Shown here in pieces: positions 48,661 to 60,649 of a DNA stretch of 64,000 nt. This stretch comes from Cynocephalus volans (lineage: Eukaryota; Chordata; Mammalia; Dermoptera; Cynocephalidae). The stretch lies in assembly GCF_027409185.1 (NCBI RefSeq), contig NC_084468.1, forward strand, positions 140,404,001 to 140,468,000. The letters run 5' to 3'. The translations under genes and the position numbers were made by a program. Within the stretch, counting starts at the first letter, position 1. Every line of letters starts with the position of its first letter. The notes beneath the pieces were generated by a model. That model searched no databases. It saw nothing but the letters and a program-made list of their open reading frames with translations, and was not told where the DNA came from.

Positions 48661-50734
48661 ATGTCATCAGTTGCATATGTTACTAAAGAAAAAAGGCTGC
48701 AAATTAAACTGTTACATAGACCTTTCCTATTACATCGAATTTTTACTTGACACTTATTGAAAGAGCTCTCTTAAAATTTATTGAACATACATTTTAATAC
48801 ACTTTATGTACAAATAAAAAAAGAAAACAAGATAAATTGGATAAAATATTCCCAGAACTTCACATTTAAAATCTAATTCTTCTGAAGCACATTTTGACTC
48901 AGAGATGTTGACGTTTTTTTCTAAGTGATTCAACTTTACGTATGTAAAGGAGAATTATCCTCATAATAAGTGGTAGTTTTTAGTACTTGTGGTTGTTAGT
49001 TTCTAGTACTGATTTGAATTTAACCAAACTTCAGCAACACATACAGATACATTAGGCTGAACTTTTAAAAAGAAATCAGAGGAAGATGGAGATTTTGTCA
49101 ACATTTTTGCCTAGTTGTTTTCTTCATCCAGATGTTTCAGTGTGTTGTGGCTCTGACTTTTGGGTATATGAGGACAAAACAGGAGTAATTCTTGAGTTTA
49201 CAAATATTGGCAAGTCCTGCCTCTTTCAAACCAAATCACATATCATAGCAACTAAAATGCTTGACATATAAGTGAGGGAAGAGCTACGGCTCAGATTTCC
49301 TATAGGTCATGGTACCATCAAATTCTCAGAATCTGGGGAGTTCATTCAATCTATAGTGGCCTGGGATATGAACTGAGAATTCTGGTGGGATAAACCACAA
49401 AAACTTGTTTTCCAAAGGAGGTCACATTCGCACCTGAACTGAGGAAAAAGATAAGCCCTTTAGCCTTCTATCCTCTCCTGTATCATTGTAGCTCTTTTTC
49501 ATAGTAATTAGTCCTACTAGAAAAAAATAATAATCCCCCAAAGAAATGTGAGGGCCTACAGAGAGTTTCTATTATTTACATTTTAGCTAGAACTGCTGGG
49601 TATAAGAATTTATGAATACTTCATTCTACTTTCAGAGAAAGAAATTGTTATTACCCCCACTGCTTGTATAAAATTACTAGAAAATCCAAATTAAAGAATT
49701 CCCTGATGTTCCCAATCTCATTTTTTATCTTCTCACAAGATTTGAATCCATTCTTCAACAATTCAATTAAACTTTGTAAAATAAAGGAGCAGAGGAAGAA
49801 AGCTGGAGAAATGGAAGAGGATAAAGCAATGAGTAACTAGAGAGTGTATGCCCCACCCAAAGGGTGAATATTTTAATGGAATTAATTTTGATTCAATTAA
49901 AAAAACTTTTCTGGCCCAATACATACATACATATGTACATATGTGCATATGCACATGCATGCAAGCATACACACATAAAGAGATGTATGCAGACCTGTGG
50001 CCCACCAGTTTTCAACCCCTGGTATAAAGAAAAAAAATGGGACCAGATCCTCATGAATTGACTGTAAGAAGATAAGGGGAAAGGAGGAGTCAAAACTGAC
50101 TCCAAGGTTTCTATCCTAAGTAATAGTGATCCAAGAACATGGAAGACTTGGTGGCATTAAGTGGAGAAGATTAGGACTCCAATATTAGATGTTTTTTCAA
50201 TTTGAGATTAACAGGTCACTTAATGGAAATTTCTGACAGGCATTTGGAGGTATAGGACTAAAGCTCAGGAGTTTATGTTGACAACATTTTATTTTATTTT
50301 TTGTTAAAAAATATCATTCCTTCATGCTTTAGGTCAAGCCACTTGATTCTCGTTGTCCATTTATACTTTTCTCTGCAGAACACTGGCTCAGCATCATACT
50401 TCACCCCAGTCTGTTAGAAGTATTATAGGGAAATGTCAGAAATGAACTAAATCTTACATAAGTATCAAAGAAGCCAATAATCCAAGTAATGTTTATGGAA
50501 GTTGAGTTTTTTTAAAAGATGTTTCACATAAATACTAATGAATAAAACATGCAAACAGATAGATATGATTATTTGTACATTGTTCTAGCTTGCTAAACAT
50601 TAACTTTGACTGTTTGAGGGTTGACTTTAAGATCCTGTAATTTGATCACTGAAACTACATGATCCAGTAGTAAAAGAGCTTTCTTTATAAAAACTAGAGC
50701 TAGCTTTCACAATAATCATAAAAACCAGGCAGTT

Positions 50735-50800
50735 TCTCTCTCTTTCTTCCTCTCCCTCTCTCTCTCTCCTACACACACATGTGCACACACATACACATGC
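50735..50800. repeat. (CT)n-(CA)n microsatellite
   Basis: An interrupted CT/pyrimidine tract ('ctctctctctttcttcctctccctctctctctct') is followed by CA repeats with ATG interruptions. Confidence 0.88.
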
Positions 50801-50890
50801 TCAAGATATGGTGTGAATTTTTGGTGAAGAGTCATACTTGAAATATCACATTTTAAAATAAAAGGATCTATTATATTAAAAAAGTATTTT

Positions 50891-51060
50891 GGGGGCCAGC
50901 CCCGTGGCTCACTCGAGAGAGTGCGGTGCTGGTAGCGCCAAGGCCATGGGTTCCAATCCTATATAGGGATGGCCGGTGTGCTCACTGGCTGAGCGTGGTG
51001 CAGACCACATCGTGCGGAGGTTTGTGATCCCCTTACCGGTCAAAAAAACAAAACAAAAAT
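50891..51060 (+). mobile_element. tRNA-like SINE dimer, long right unit (CYN-like)
   Basis: The left unit runs GGGGGCCAGCCCCGTGGCTC to CAATCCTATATAGGG. The right unit runs GGCCGGTGTGCTCACTGGCTG to GATCCCCTTACCGGTC, then an A-rich tail. The perfect 10-bp duplication AAAAGTATTT lies at 50880-50889 and 51061-51070. Confidence 0.92.
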
Positions 51061-51279
51061 AAAAGTATTTAGGTTTGTCCTATTCATTGAGAGTATTAAC
51101 ATCTACCTCTTTCCATTTCAATACAATATTATGAAAATATAGAGAATATTATTTGTAAAATAATGTTGATGTCATTCAGAAAGAAGTAGACTATAAATCT
51201 TAGGCACTATTAATAAGAACCCAACTTCCTAAGAAATATTACTTAGGAGTCCTTAAATGAGCCTCCTTTTCCCTCTATA

Positions 51280-51520
51280 GTAACCCTCCCCACTTAAGAG
51301 CAATCAATCTCTTCCTCTTGTGTTCTGTCATAGAACCTCATTTGTGCCTCATTTAAGTATATTAAACATTCTTCCTTGTACTAGAGTAATTGGGGTCCTA
51401 ATCTTGTCTACCTTAAAAAAGGGAATCCCATCAACTCCATAAGGGCCTACACCATGCTTTTCCTGTATATCCTCCAGAATTCCTAACAGAGTATAATAAT
51501 CCCTAAATAAATGTTTTTGA
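51280..51520 (+). mobile_element. L2-like fragment
   Basis: A diverged stretch has the L2 3' order: a pyrimidine-rich start, 'ttctgtcatagaacctcatttgtgcc', 'aatcccatcaactccataagggcc', and 'cctaacagagtataataatccctaaataaatg'. Low certainty. Confidence 0.38.
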
Positions 51521-52918
51521 AATTAATTTATACGTAAATAAATACAATACAGATAAAACAAGCTAATTGCCTTTTTAGCTCTGGGCTATACAACTGAAGT
51601 TATTAATCCAAAGAAAAGTCTCTATGTATAGGTAAAGTATGTTATTTGTCATCCAAATACAATATAAGCTTAAGGGCTGAGACGTCTTTTTTTCAAAGTG
51701 CGAATGGTAGGCATGCAACACGTTTGTTGAGAAAATGAATGAATGAACACATTTTTAAGAACACACTAAACTTTCATCTATATCCTTAAATCAAACCCAA
51801 ATATGTAGCAATTTACACAATACAAACATTTAAACAGAATATAAAGCCGAATATGGGGTCTAAGCCAAATGAGAATCAGTAGCAGAAAAGGGATTCTCGA
51901 TTAGCTACTATAAAGAAGGAAAGAACGTTTGATGACAGCCCAGCAGCTGAGTGTTATTTCAAGAGAGGGTTACCTTTGGCATTCATTCATTTAAAAAATC
52001 ATTAAGTGACGGGTATGTATAGTCTAGAGCAGTATATTTTTACTTTTTCTTTTCGTTATTGCCTCACTCCCCCCAAAAGACTTTTTGGACATTGTTTCCT
52101 ATTTGTTCCCACCTATAAAATTGTAATTCTACTCATACACTGTATGTCTGTGCTTTATACATTAAATAGTAAGGTTTTTTTCACTCTCTAAGAACCAATT
52201 CTCACCTTCTCCTCCACCCCCACCCATTAAGAATGCACGGTTTTCTAGACTCTAGAACAGTTTTTCTCAAATGAGTTTCAAAAAATATGTTTAGGGGACT
52301 CTGAAAAACTATATTTCTTTAAGAAGGATTTGCTACCAAGTTTAAGCAACACTGGTTCCAAACCTAAGCATTGTTAGTGCTATTGTATGACTCTTAACCT
52401 GAGTTAACTTCCAGACAATTGCTCATTTATCAAGAAGTATCTGCTCTTTCATACTATATAATGACAGTACCAATAATAGCATCATATTATTAGAAATCAT
52501 CTAGTCCAAATCCCTCCTTGCATAGTTAAAGATACTAACTTGGAAAAGTTATATGTGGCTCAAGCAAGGGACCCCCAGCTACATTGGTTCTGGTTTTTTG
52601 ATTGTTTATTTTTTTTCTACTGCACTACATTCTTTTTCTAAGAAAATTAAAGGTTTGGAACCTTTCCAATACAAGCACAGTTATGTGGATCTGGTCTCTG
52701 TCAAACTGCTTATAAAACTGTGATACAAGAGAAAATCTTTCTATGCAACTTATTGGAAATTGAAACGGTATCACTTATTGAATAAAGATGATTCAGCTTT
52801 ACGTACAAATTAGCAGAGTCTTTCATAGCTAATTTTAAGGTGGTGGAATTGAGCAATGAAAAACTGAGGAATATAAAGCTATTCAAGTTCTTGAGTGTGT
52901 TTTAAGCAGAAAACACTA

Positions 52919-52999
52919 TGAAGGGGTCTTCAAAAGGTTCACGGAAAGATTAATATACCTTTTCATTTTATTTTTCCACCAACCTTTTGAAGTCCCTTG
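52919..52999. mobile_element. Palindromic MITE, copy C (mariner-like, TA-flanked)
   Basis: The 81-bp element has ends TGAAGGGGTCTTCAAAAGG and the complement AACCTTTTGAAGTCCCTTG, an inverted repeat of about 28 bp with few mismatches. TA lies on both sides (52917-52918 and 53000-53001). It is about 350 bp upstream of exon 5. Confidence 0.77.
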
Positions 53000-53344
53000 T
53001 ATTTTTATTGTCACTCAAAAACTGAGATGCATTCTAATGTTTGTTAAATAAAAAGAGAAAAGAACATAACTGAAAATCAATTTCTCCCAGTTTTATTATT
53101 TTTTAAGATTTTTGTCAGAATTACAATGTTGTAAACTAAGTTTAAGAAAACATTAGTATCTTTAATAATACAAAATCAAGTTAGACCTAGTTTAAATATT
53201 CTATGAGTATGAGAGTGGTGTCATGAAGTAAAATGTTTCCTGAAAGCTACTACAAAAGTAAATATAGTTTATAATCATCCATATTGCTGTAGTTTAAAAG
53301 TAAAGGAAAAAAACTTTAATAAACAAAATTTACATTTATTTCAG

Positions 53345-53416
53345 GTCACTTCAGTGGAACTTAATAAGAAAACTTCCTCCTGATGGCTTTAAAAAGTACC
53401 ATGATCTTCAGAAGCT
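53345..53416 (+). CDS. RXFP1: RXFP1 exon 5: LRR exon
   Basis: This 72-bp exon (phase 2 in and out) encodes one 24-residue leucine-rich repeat, SLQWNLIRKLPPDGFKKYHD and LQK. LRRs stack into the curved surface that holds relaxin's B chain. Compared with human as I recall it, a Cys has become Gly in the Pro-Asp-Cys-Phe stretch and Asn has become Lys. The acceptor is TTTCAG and the donor GCT|GTAAGA. It contains an out-of-phase TAA that becomes a stop if exon 4 is skipped. Confidence 0.96.
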
Positions 53417-55941
53417 GTAAGAAAAAATTTAATTCCTGATATTAAAATTAACTAGCATTTTTTTTTTTGGCATATCTGTTTCTTCCCACTTCTGTGGAGA
53501 CTAACTCTATACCTTTGCTTAAGTCTAACCCCTCTTTAGACAATTATTTAGCTGTTAGCTGGAGACTTCCAGGTAAAATTTTTTTCTGAGTAGTTCTAGA
53601 AGCCATTCTAGAAAAATCACAGATACCTGTCCCCAAAGAAACTGGAGCATGTGTGCTGTGAATTCTCCTACCACACTCTCCCAAAATGGAAATACTCAGG
53701 ATCTTTTACTCTCTGCATTATTCTATCACATATCACCTCGATGCCCATCTTAGAGAAAGATGTAATGATCTTTTGCCATATCTGCCATCAAGATTGGATA
53801 GAGAATAATTATCTTGCAAATGTTTGTAAATTCAGTCTCTACATAAGGTAGCAAGTCTTTGTCGTTTGAAACCTCTGAGCATGTTGTTTTGGGGACCTGA
53901 TTCCATTTTCACATCTGCCTTGTAGGTTGAGTTTTATTTTGGCTTCGAGCGGTATCTGACATGCTAGCTTCTCATCAGTTTAGGGTCATGTACGTACTCT
54001 CAAAATCCACAGTGGCCTAGCTGAGGTTTACCTGTTGTTTAGGTCAACTTCGTGACTAAATCGTATTGTCATATATTTGAATTGTTGGGTTTAGATACTC
54101 TGTGCCATAATCACACTATCTAGAAAACATCTCAGAATTCCTCGTTTCATTTTCATACCAGTATTGGTTTTAGTTTCGGTTTGACAGTAGAGAAATCTGG
54201 CACATACATACATATCTACACTTTTTTTAGGGTAATAAATGGAAATAGAGCAGAAGCAGGTGAAAAATTAACCCACTTCATTTAATGAAATGTTCTGAAA
54301 ACCCAGATAATCTGCAGGCAAATATATTTCATATTTGAAAATTAAAATTCTAATGAAAATAACTTTTCAGAACTTCATTCTGAATATTTATCAATCAGCA
54401 GAGAAGAACTTTCCAAAATTAGGCCTGATACAAAAACTTCAAGAGGATACTTCCTTATTTTATTTTCTGATTTCTGTATTGTGAAGAATTTTTCTGATCT
54501 TATAGCACCACCTTATGATCACATGTTTAAACAGAGTTAGACTGTAAATCTAAATATCAAAAATCAGGTTTATATAACACAGCAGTTTAGCATTTTTGGA
54601 CAATAAATATTGAACTAATTTTCGAACAGCCAATTTGTTCCAAGTAACAAAATGATTAAAATAGCCTGATTACAAAAAAATGTCTAATTGGTTATTAAAG
54701 GTATACCTTGCCTCAACCTCCAGGTAATGCAGTCTGTTGCTTAGTAGGTCTTCACAACAGTTAGAAACAAACAAATACATACATGTTAAAGTCTTTCTGT
54801 ATATTCATGAGAAAGATGCATTATGTGATCTGGCCCACAGCATGTCATGTGAAATTATCAGGTGCAAAATAAGTTTCATAACATTTTACATTCAAAGTTA
54901 GGTTTTCTTGCATGTTGAAGAAATATGGAATCTCTTTTAGCCAAGATTTCTAATTAACTGAAAATTCATTCATATTGATTTCTCCCTTATTGCTCCTAAA
55001 ATTTATAACAAATTGTATATAAACTTTAGGACACTCTAATGAACAGTGGTGACCTGCACTCAGAACAGTAAGACAGGCTTGGTACCCTTACTGTATCATT
55101 CCCCGCAACCTGGAGCAAGTACACGAAGAAGTGAAAAGCTATATATGGGGTGCATGTGGTACAGTACCTTGAACTCTGGTCCCTATTCCCTTTGACCTTC
55201 AGTTAACTCAAGGTCAAATTTCTGGTATTACTTTAGTTAACTATGTAAGCCTGCATTCTTATCTTGGCATTCCAGTCTAATTTATATTCTTCTAAGCCTG
55301 ATTCTTTTTGTTTATATTTTTCTCTTTTGCCATTTATACTTCTTATAAGTTGCCTCAAACACTTTTTGAAATATGGCTTGGGATGTCAAAATAAAATTAA
55401 GTTTGACTTGCTTGGCAGATTTGTGCTTAACAGGGACTATGGCTTGGAGCATTAAAGATGTTATTTACTTGTAACATACAAATTTGAGAACATATAAATT
55501 TGAAGAATTATAGCAGAAAATGATAAAAATTCTGGCTTCTAGGCATGATTAGTGAATGCTATACTATGCACTAAAGTTTTATTTCTAGAAAATGCAAATA
55601 GTAAATTTTAGTTATTATCTGTTCCTCTTTATAACTAAAGTTTCTAAGTAAAACTAGCCTAATCATACATGAACTTTAGTAGTAAAAGAATGACATAATA
55701 TCTAGCTTCACTATATTCTTTCTTTATGTTTAGCTTTTTTTCAATTTTTACATGTTTTTAGTTGTGGTAAAATGCACAATGTAAAATTTATCATCTTACC
55801 TATTTTTAAGTGTATATTCAGAAGAATTAGTTACATTCACTTTGCTGTGCTGCCATCACCACCTTCCACCCACAGAACTCTTCACCTCGCAAAACTCACA
55901 CTGTTTGACTTTGTTTTCCTTTTTAATAATCATTTTCACAG
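53417..55941 (+). other. RXFP1 intron 5 (2.5 kb)
   Basis: AT-rich single-copy DNA in which I recognise nothing until an antisense L1 fragment at about 55735-55905, which ends some 40 bp before the exon 6 acceptor. Confidence 0.8.
55735..55905 (-). mobile_element. Old L1 fragment (antisense) abutting exon 6
   Basis: 'gttgtggtaaaatgcacaatgtaaaatttatcatctta' and 'gctgtgctgccatcaccaccttccaccc' is the reverse complement of an old L1 3' UTR, the same region seen at 56560-56700. Confidence 0.62.
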
Positions 55942-56013
55942 TTTCCTGCAAAACAATAAGATTAGATCCATATCTATCTCTGCTTTCAGAGGACTGCACA
56001 GCCTCACTAAACT
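55942..56013 (+). CDS. RXFP1: RXFP1 exon 6: LRR exon
   Basis: This 72-bp exon (phase 2 in and out) encodes the repeat FLQNNKIRSISISAFRGLHS and LTK, matching RXFP1 with changes at Tyr-to-Phe, Thr-to-Arg, Tyr-to-Ser and Asn-to-His. The LxLxxNxI core of an LRR is intact. The acceptor is TTTCACAG and the donor ACT|GTAAGT. The intron side of the acceptor is L1-derived nearby. Confidence 0.96.
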
Positions 56014-56149
56014 GTAAGTACTAGTGCCCATTTATTTGCTCACTCCATGGTGATCTGTCAGCCTGACCCATTCCAATCCAGACCAGGCCTCCTGCCCATG
56101 ACAGTACCAAGCAGAGGGGCAAACAGTGCTGAAGGGACCGTATAACGTT

Positions 56150-56395
56150 GTGGCTTACAGCGTGGGATTTTGAGTTAGACAGGCTTCAGTCTGAGTCTTG
56201 ATTTCATCCCTCACTTAGGTGTGTGATCTTGAGCAATTTATTTTCTTCTCTAACCATCAGTTTGCTCTACTGCAAAATACAAATTATGATAGTACCTACT
56301 TCAGGGTTGTGGTAAGGAACCTATGAGAAAACCCATGGGAAGTATTAGGTACACTGCGCCTGGCATATAGTAAGAACCCAATGTACATTAGCCAT
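56150..56395 (+). mobile_element. MIR SINE
   Basis: MIR order: 'ttgtggcttacagcgtgggattttgagttagacaggc', 'tgtgtgatcttgagcaattta', 'gtacctacttcagggttgtggtaagg', 'gcctggcatatagtaagaaccca'. Confidence 0.68.
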
Positions 56396-56544
56396 GGTGA
56401 CAGGAGTGACATCTGAGTGAACTTACACAATGTAAGAAAGCCTGATGATAATATTTATGAAAAAGGAAAAACCCAAAGACTTCCCCAGTTATTGTTATTC
56501 TTTTTTCACTAATACTGCTTTTATGAGGACTATAAGGTTAAAAT

Positions 56545-57330
56545 TCTTTTTATTCTTTTTTATTGTGGTAAAATGTACATAACATAAGATTTGCCATTTT
56601 AACCATTTCTCAGGGTGCAGTTCAGTGGCTTTAAGTGCACATTCACCTTGTTGTGTAACCATCAGCACCAATTACCTTCAGAACTTTTTCATCTTCTGCA
56701 GTTGAAACCCATACCTGTTAAACGATAACCCCCCATTTCCTTCTCTCCCCAGTCCCTGGAAACCACCATTCTACTTTCTGTTTCTGTGAATTGACTACTC
56801 TCAGTACCTCTTATAAGCGGAATCATAAAATACTTGTTCTTTTGTGTCTGGCTTATTTCACTTAGCGTGATGTCTTCAGTGGTCATCCATGTTGTAGCAT
56901 GTGTCAGAATTCCCTCCTTTTTAAGGCTGACTAATATACCACTGTATGTGTATACCACATTTTGTTTATCCACTCATCTGCTGAAGGACATTTAGGATGT
57001 TTCCACTTTTTTGGCTATCATGAATGATGCTGCTATGAACACGGTAGTGCAAAACATACCTGTTCGATTCTCTGCTTTCAATTCTTTTGGGTTTATATCC
57101 AGAGGTGGAATTGCTGGATCATGTGGTAATTCTATGTTTGATTTTTTTGAGGAACCGCCTTATTGTTTCCCACAGCAGGTGCACCACTTTACTTCCCAGC
57201 AGCACGCATGAGGGTTTCAGTTTCTCCACGTCCTCACCAACACTTGCTATTTTCTGCTTTGGGGTTTGTTTGTTCGTTTGTTTTGACAATAACTATCCTA
57301 CTGAGGTGAAGTAGTATCTCATGATTAAAA
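56545..57330 (-). mobile_element. L1 3' part (antisense)
   Basis: The T-rich start at 56545 is the complement of the tail. The body follows old L1 3' UTR and the end of ORF2 in reverse ('ctggcttatttcacttagcgtgatg', 'ggcatttaggatgtttccac'-type text, 'ggaattgctggatcatgtggtaattctatg'). Stops are frequent. Confidence 0.82.
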
Positions 57331-57567
57331 GCTAAGCTTTTGTGTGTGTGTGGCATGGATATCACCCAAGTTTACAGTGTGTAGCAATATATTTGCGCAT
57401 TCTGATTATCACAATATATGAAGCTACCAAAACCAAAGCAGTGTAAAAAATTATAAATGAGCAGGATGCTGAAATGTCATATAAATTCTTCTTATATATT
57501 TAAATTGTAGTGAATGAGTCTTTTTTTTTTTCTTTTGTAAAAGCACCTGTGGTCTTTTTTCTGTTTC

Positions 57568-57570
<3 letters not shown>

Positions 57571-57632
<62 letters not shown>
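57571..57632. repeat. (ATT)n microsatellite
   Basis: About 20 uninterrupted ATT units, followed after 'ataagcat' by two more. It may be polymorphic. Confidence 0.97.
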
Positions 57633-57633
<1 letters not shown>

Positions 57634-58030
57634 AGCATATTATTATTACAAATCATTAAATAGGCTTTCTGAAAGTTTCATTTTATTGAGTTCTACCAAG
57701 CTCCTAGAAGTAACTGAAAGGAAATATAACCAAAAATCTTATAAATAACTCCCTGTGTTTCCATTTTTGTCCCTTTGTCTTCTATCCTAATCCATTCTCT
57801 ATCTTAACCTGAGAAACTCCTTCCCGTCAGATTTCTACCTTGTGGTATCAGAGTTTGGGACTGAGTCAAAAAAAAAAAAAACACCTAATAATTTACTAGT
57901 AAAATGGAAGAAGACCACAGGAGACTCAAAGCCTTAATAGTAATCACTTTAACCATGTCCTCTTCCCTTCAACCCCATCCCTGCTTTCTTGTGAGTCTTA
58001 GCAAAGTACCCGAAATCAATACTGGGGTCA

Positions 58031-58136
58031 TTCTTTTTGTTTGTTTGTTTTGGCAGCTGGCCAGTACAGGGATTAAACCCTGGACCTTGGTGTTATCACC
58101 ACCACACTCTAAACAACTGAGCTGACTGACCAGCCC
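58031..58136 (-). mobile_element. tRNA-Ile-like SINE monomer (CYN-like)
   Basis: The reverse complement has GGGCTGGTCAGTCAGCTCAGTTGTTTAGAG and AACACCAAGGTCCAGGGTTTAATCCC, the A and B regions. The tail is the complement of the (TTTG)n run at 58034-58050. No clear target duplication. Confidence 0.82.
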
Positions 58137-59119
58137 TACTTCTGTCCATGAATCTATTCAATACTTACTAAACAGCATGCTTGGTCTAATGTTCACTGGA
58201 TGTGGAGCAAGCTCTTGAAGGGTAGTACAGAACTAGAGAGGAAATTTAAAAGTGTCCTTCTCTTTTCATGGTTTCTCCATAGCACTAGAATATTGTTTGA
58301 GTGTTAAATATGCCACATACTTCTAGCTTTTCACAACAAAGCATTAGATACCTGCTCTTCATTCATCCTAAGTATTCCTTAACCCTTAGAGCATGCAGGT
58401 TCTCCAGGTAGACCCCATGAGGGCACAAAAAGATAAATCAGACATGCCACCTTTAAGCAGCTTATACCATAGTGTTTCAGGTGGAGCACCGAGCTATCTC
58501 TGGGGAGAGGTGTGCCTCTTGTTCTCTAGAACGTTATGGTCTAAGATGGAAAGCAATGACAACATACACACAACAATTAGAGAACAACAAAAAAAGTACT
58601 TAAGTCCTGAACCTGTGTTGCTCAGACCAAAACTGCTATTATGGTTCACGGAAAGGAACCAGGGCAGTGAAGAATGGCTCTGAAAAATGAAGACTGGGTT
58701 AAACAGCCACCCATACAGTGTAAGGGTGTACCAAATGCCTTTTACCTGATGGATTTGTGTTGGCTTATATAAGAACCCCCTGAGATGTTCAGTGGAAATA
58801 TTAAGGTTGTTTCTTATCCCCTCCTGTGCCCAACTGGTCTCCAGGTTTGCAAAAGAGGGAAGGAAGTGGCTCTAACATGGGGTGTCATCCCTCACTACCC
58901 CTAAGCAAAAGTTGAACCTGGTGAGGGAGGGCAGATTCCTGGCAGGAGAAATTTTATAGGATATGGACTCTAAGATATGTACAAGTGGAGAAAAGAGAGA
59001 AATCAGTGTGGTCCATGTTTCAGTGGAAGTGAAATTCGAACTAGTATTTGCATATGAATCATAGGCAGAGAGGGAAAAAAGAGGGAAAATATTGGAGTGG
59101 GAGGCATAAGCAGAAACAT

Positions 59120-59330
59120 TGTTATAATAAATAATACATATTGAGTGCTTATAGTATGCATTGCCTCAAATGTTACAACATCCATATGAAGTAGGTACTG
59201 ATATTATCTTCATTTGAGAGTTGGGGAAGCTAAGGCTTACAGGAATTAATTGCTTGCTCAAGGTCACACTATTAACAAGTAGAAGAGTCAGAAATCAAAT
59301 TCTTTGATAGTAGATGTAGTGAGTCAATCA
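59120..59330 (-). mobile_element. MIR SINE (antisense)
   Basis: 'tattgagtgcttatagtatgcattgcctc', 'gaagtaggtactgatattatcttcatttgag', 'ggggaagctaaggcttacaggaattaattgcttgctcaaggtcacac' is reverse-complement MIR. Confidence 0.65.
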
Positions 59331-59459
59331 CTACACTCAAGAGATGGAGATAAGAATGAACATGGCAAGTGGAGATTGATACAATGAAACAGAGAGTTAG
59401 TTCACTTTGCAACAAAGTCGGAAGTAAAACTAGGTAGGTAAGGATGGGTCGAACTCTTT

Positions 59460-60613
59460 TTTTTTTATTGTAACAAAGTTGATTGTACGTATCTGTGGGG
59501 TACAGAGTAGCACATCAATACTTGTGTGCAATATGTGATGCTCACATCAGAATAATTATTATATTCAATAATATATACTGTCATTGCTATTCATGGCCCT
59601 TTACCCATTCCTCTCCCCCATCCCCTGCTCCGTTGTCCTTTTGAAAGTTCAATGTATTATTGTGAATGTTGTATCATTCTTCCTTTTATTTAGATATTTA
59701 TTATTTAGCTCCCACTTATGAGTGAGAACATGCTGTATCTCTCTTTCTATGCCTGGCTTATTTCACTTGATATGATTTTCTCTAAGTTCATCCATGTTGC
59801 TGCAAATGGAAATATTTCATTCTTTCTTATAGCTGAGTAATATTCCATGTGTATATATAGCACATTTTCCTTATCCAGTCATCTGATGATGGACATTTAG
59901 GTTGGTTTCAACTCTTGGCTATTGTAAATAGAGTGGCAATAAACATGAGGGTGCAAGTATCTCTTTGACACGATGCTTTCCATTCCTTTGGGTATATATC
60001 CAGCAGTGGAATTGCTGGATCATATGGCAGTTCTATCCAAAGTTGTTTAAGGAATCTTCATACCATTTTTCATAATGGCTGTACCAACTAACAGGGAAAA
60101 GTTGAAAGCTTTTCCCTTGAGAACGGGAACAAGACAGGATGCCCACTTTCACCACTCCTATGCAACATAGTACTGGAAGTACTAGCCAAAGCAATCAGGC
60201 AAGACAAAGAAATAAAGGGCATCCAGATTGGAAAAGATGAAGTCAAAGTGTCCCTGTTTGCAGATGACATGATCCTATATACAGAACAGCCCAAAATCTC
60301 TACCAAAATACTCTTGGAGTTGATAAACGACTTTAGGATCCTTGCAGGATACAAAATCAACACACAAAAATCATAGCATTTTTATACTCCAACAACAAAA
60401 TAGCAGAAAAAGAAAGCAAGGAAGCAAGCCCATTTACAATAGTCATAAAAAAACCTAAGAATCAACTTAACCAAAGAGGTGAAAGAAATCTACAAGGAAA
60501 ACTACAAATCACTGTTGAAAGAAATTATAGAGGGCACAAAAAGATGGAAAGATGTTCATTGCTCCTGGATTGGAAGAATTAACATTGTGAAAATGTTCGA
60601 ACTTCCCAAAGTA
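59460..60613 (-). mobile_element. 5'-inverted (twin-primed) L1
   Basis: 59460-60090 is antisense L1 3' UTR and ORF2 end, starting with the complement of the tail. From about 60091 the sequence switches to sense-strand ORF2 reverse-transcriptase coding sequence, with the Phe-Ala-Asp-Asp motif at about 60256-60270, and runs to 60613. The flanking duplication is GGTCGAACTCTTT (59447-59459) and GGTCAAACTCTTT (60614-60626), one mismatch in 13, so both parts came in as one insertion. Confidence 0.9.
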
Positions 60614-60649
60614 GGTCAAACTCTTTAGCAAGGCATGCAATGTCCTTTT

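Larger units (their letters stand above)
48399..53344 (+). other. RXFP1 intron 4 (4.9 kb)
   Basis: Contains a MIR fragment (48530-48660), old repeat-like text around 50085-50290, a pyrimidine/CA microsatellite (50735-50800), a dimeric SINE (50891-51060), an L2-like stretch (about 51280-51520) and MITE copy C (52919-52999). A palindrome-rich run of 'acatacatatgtacatatgtgcatatgcac' type lies at about 49920-49975. Nothing else could be named in 48670-49910 and 51530-52910. Confidence 0.8.
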
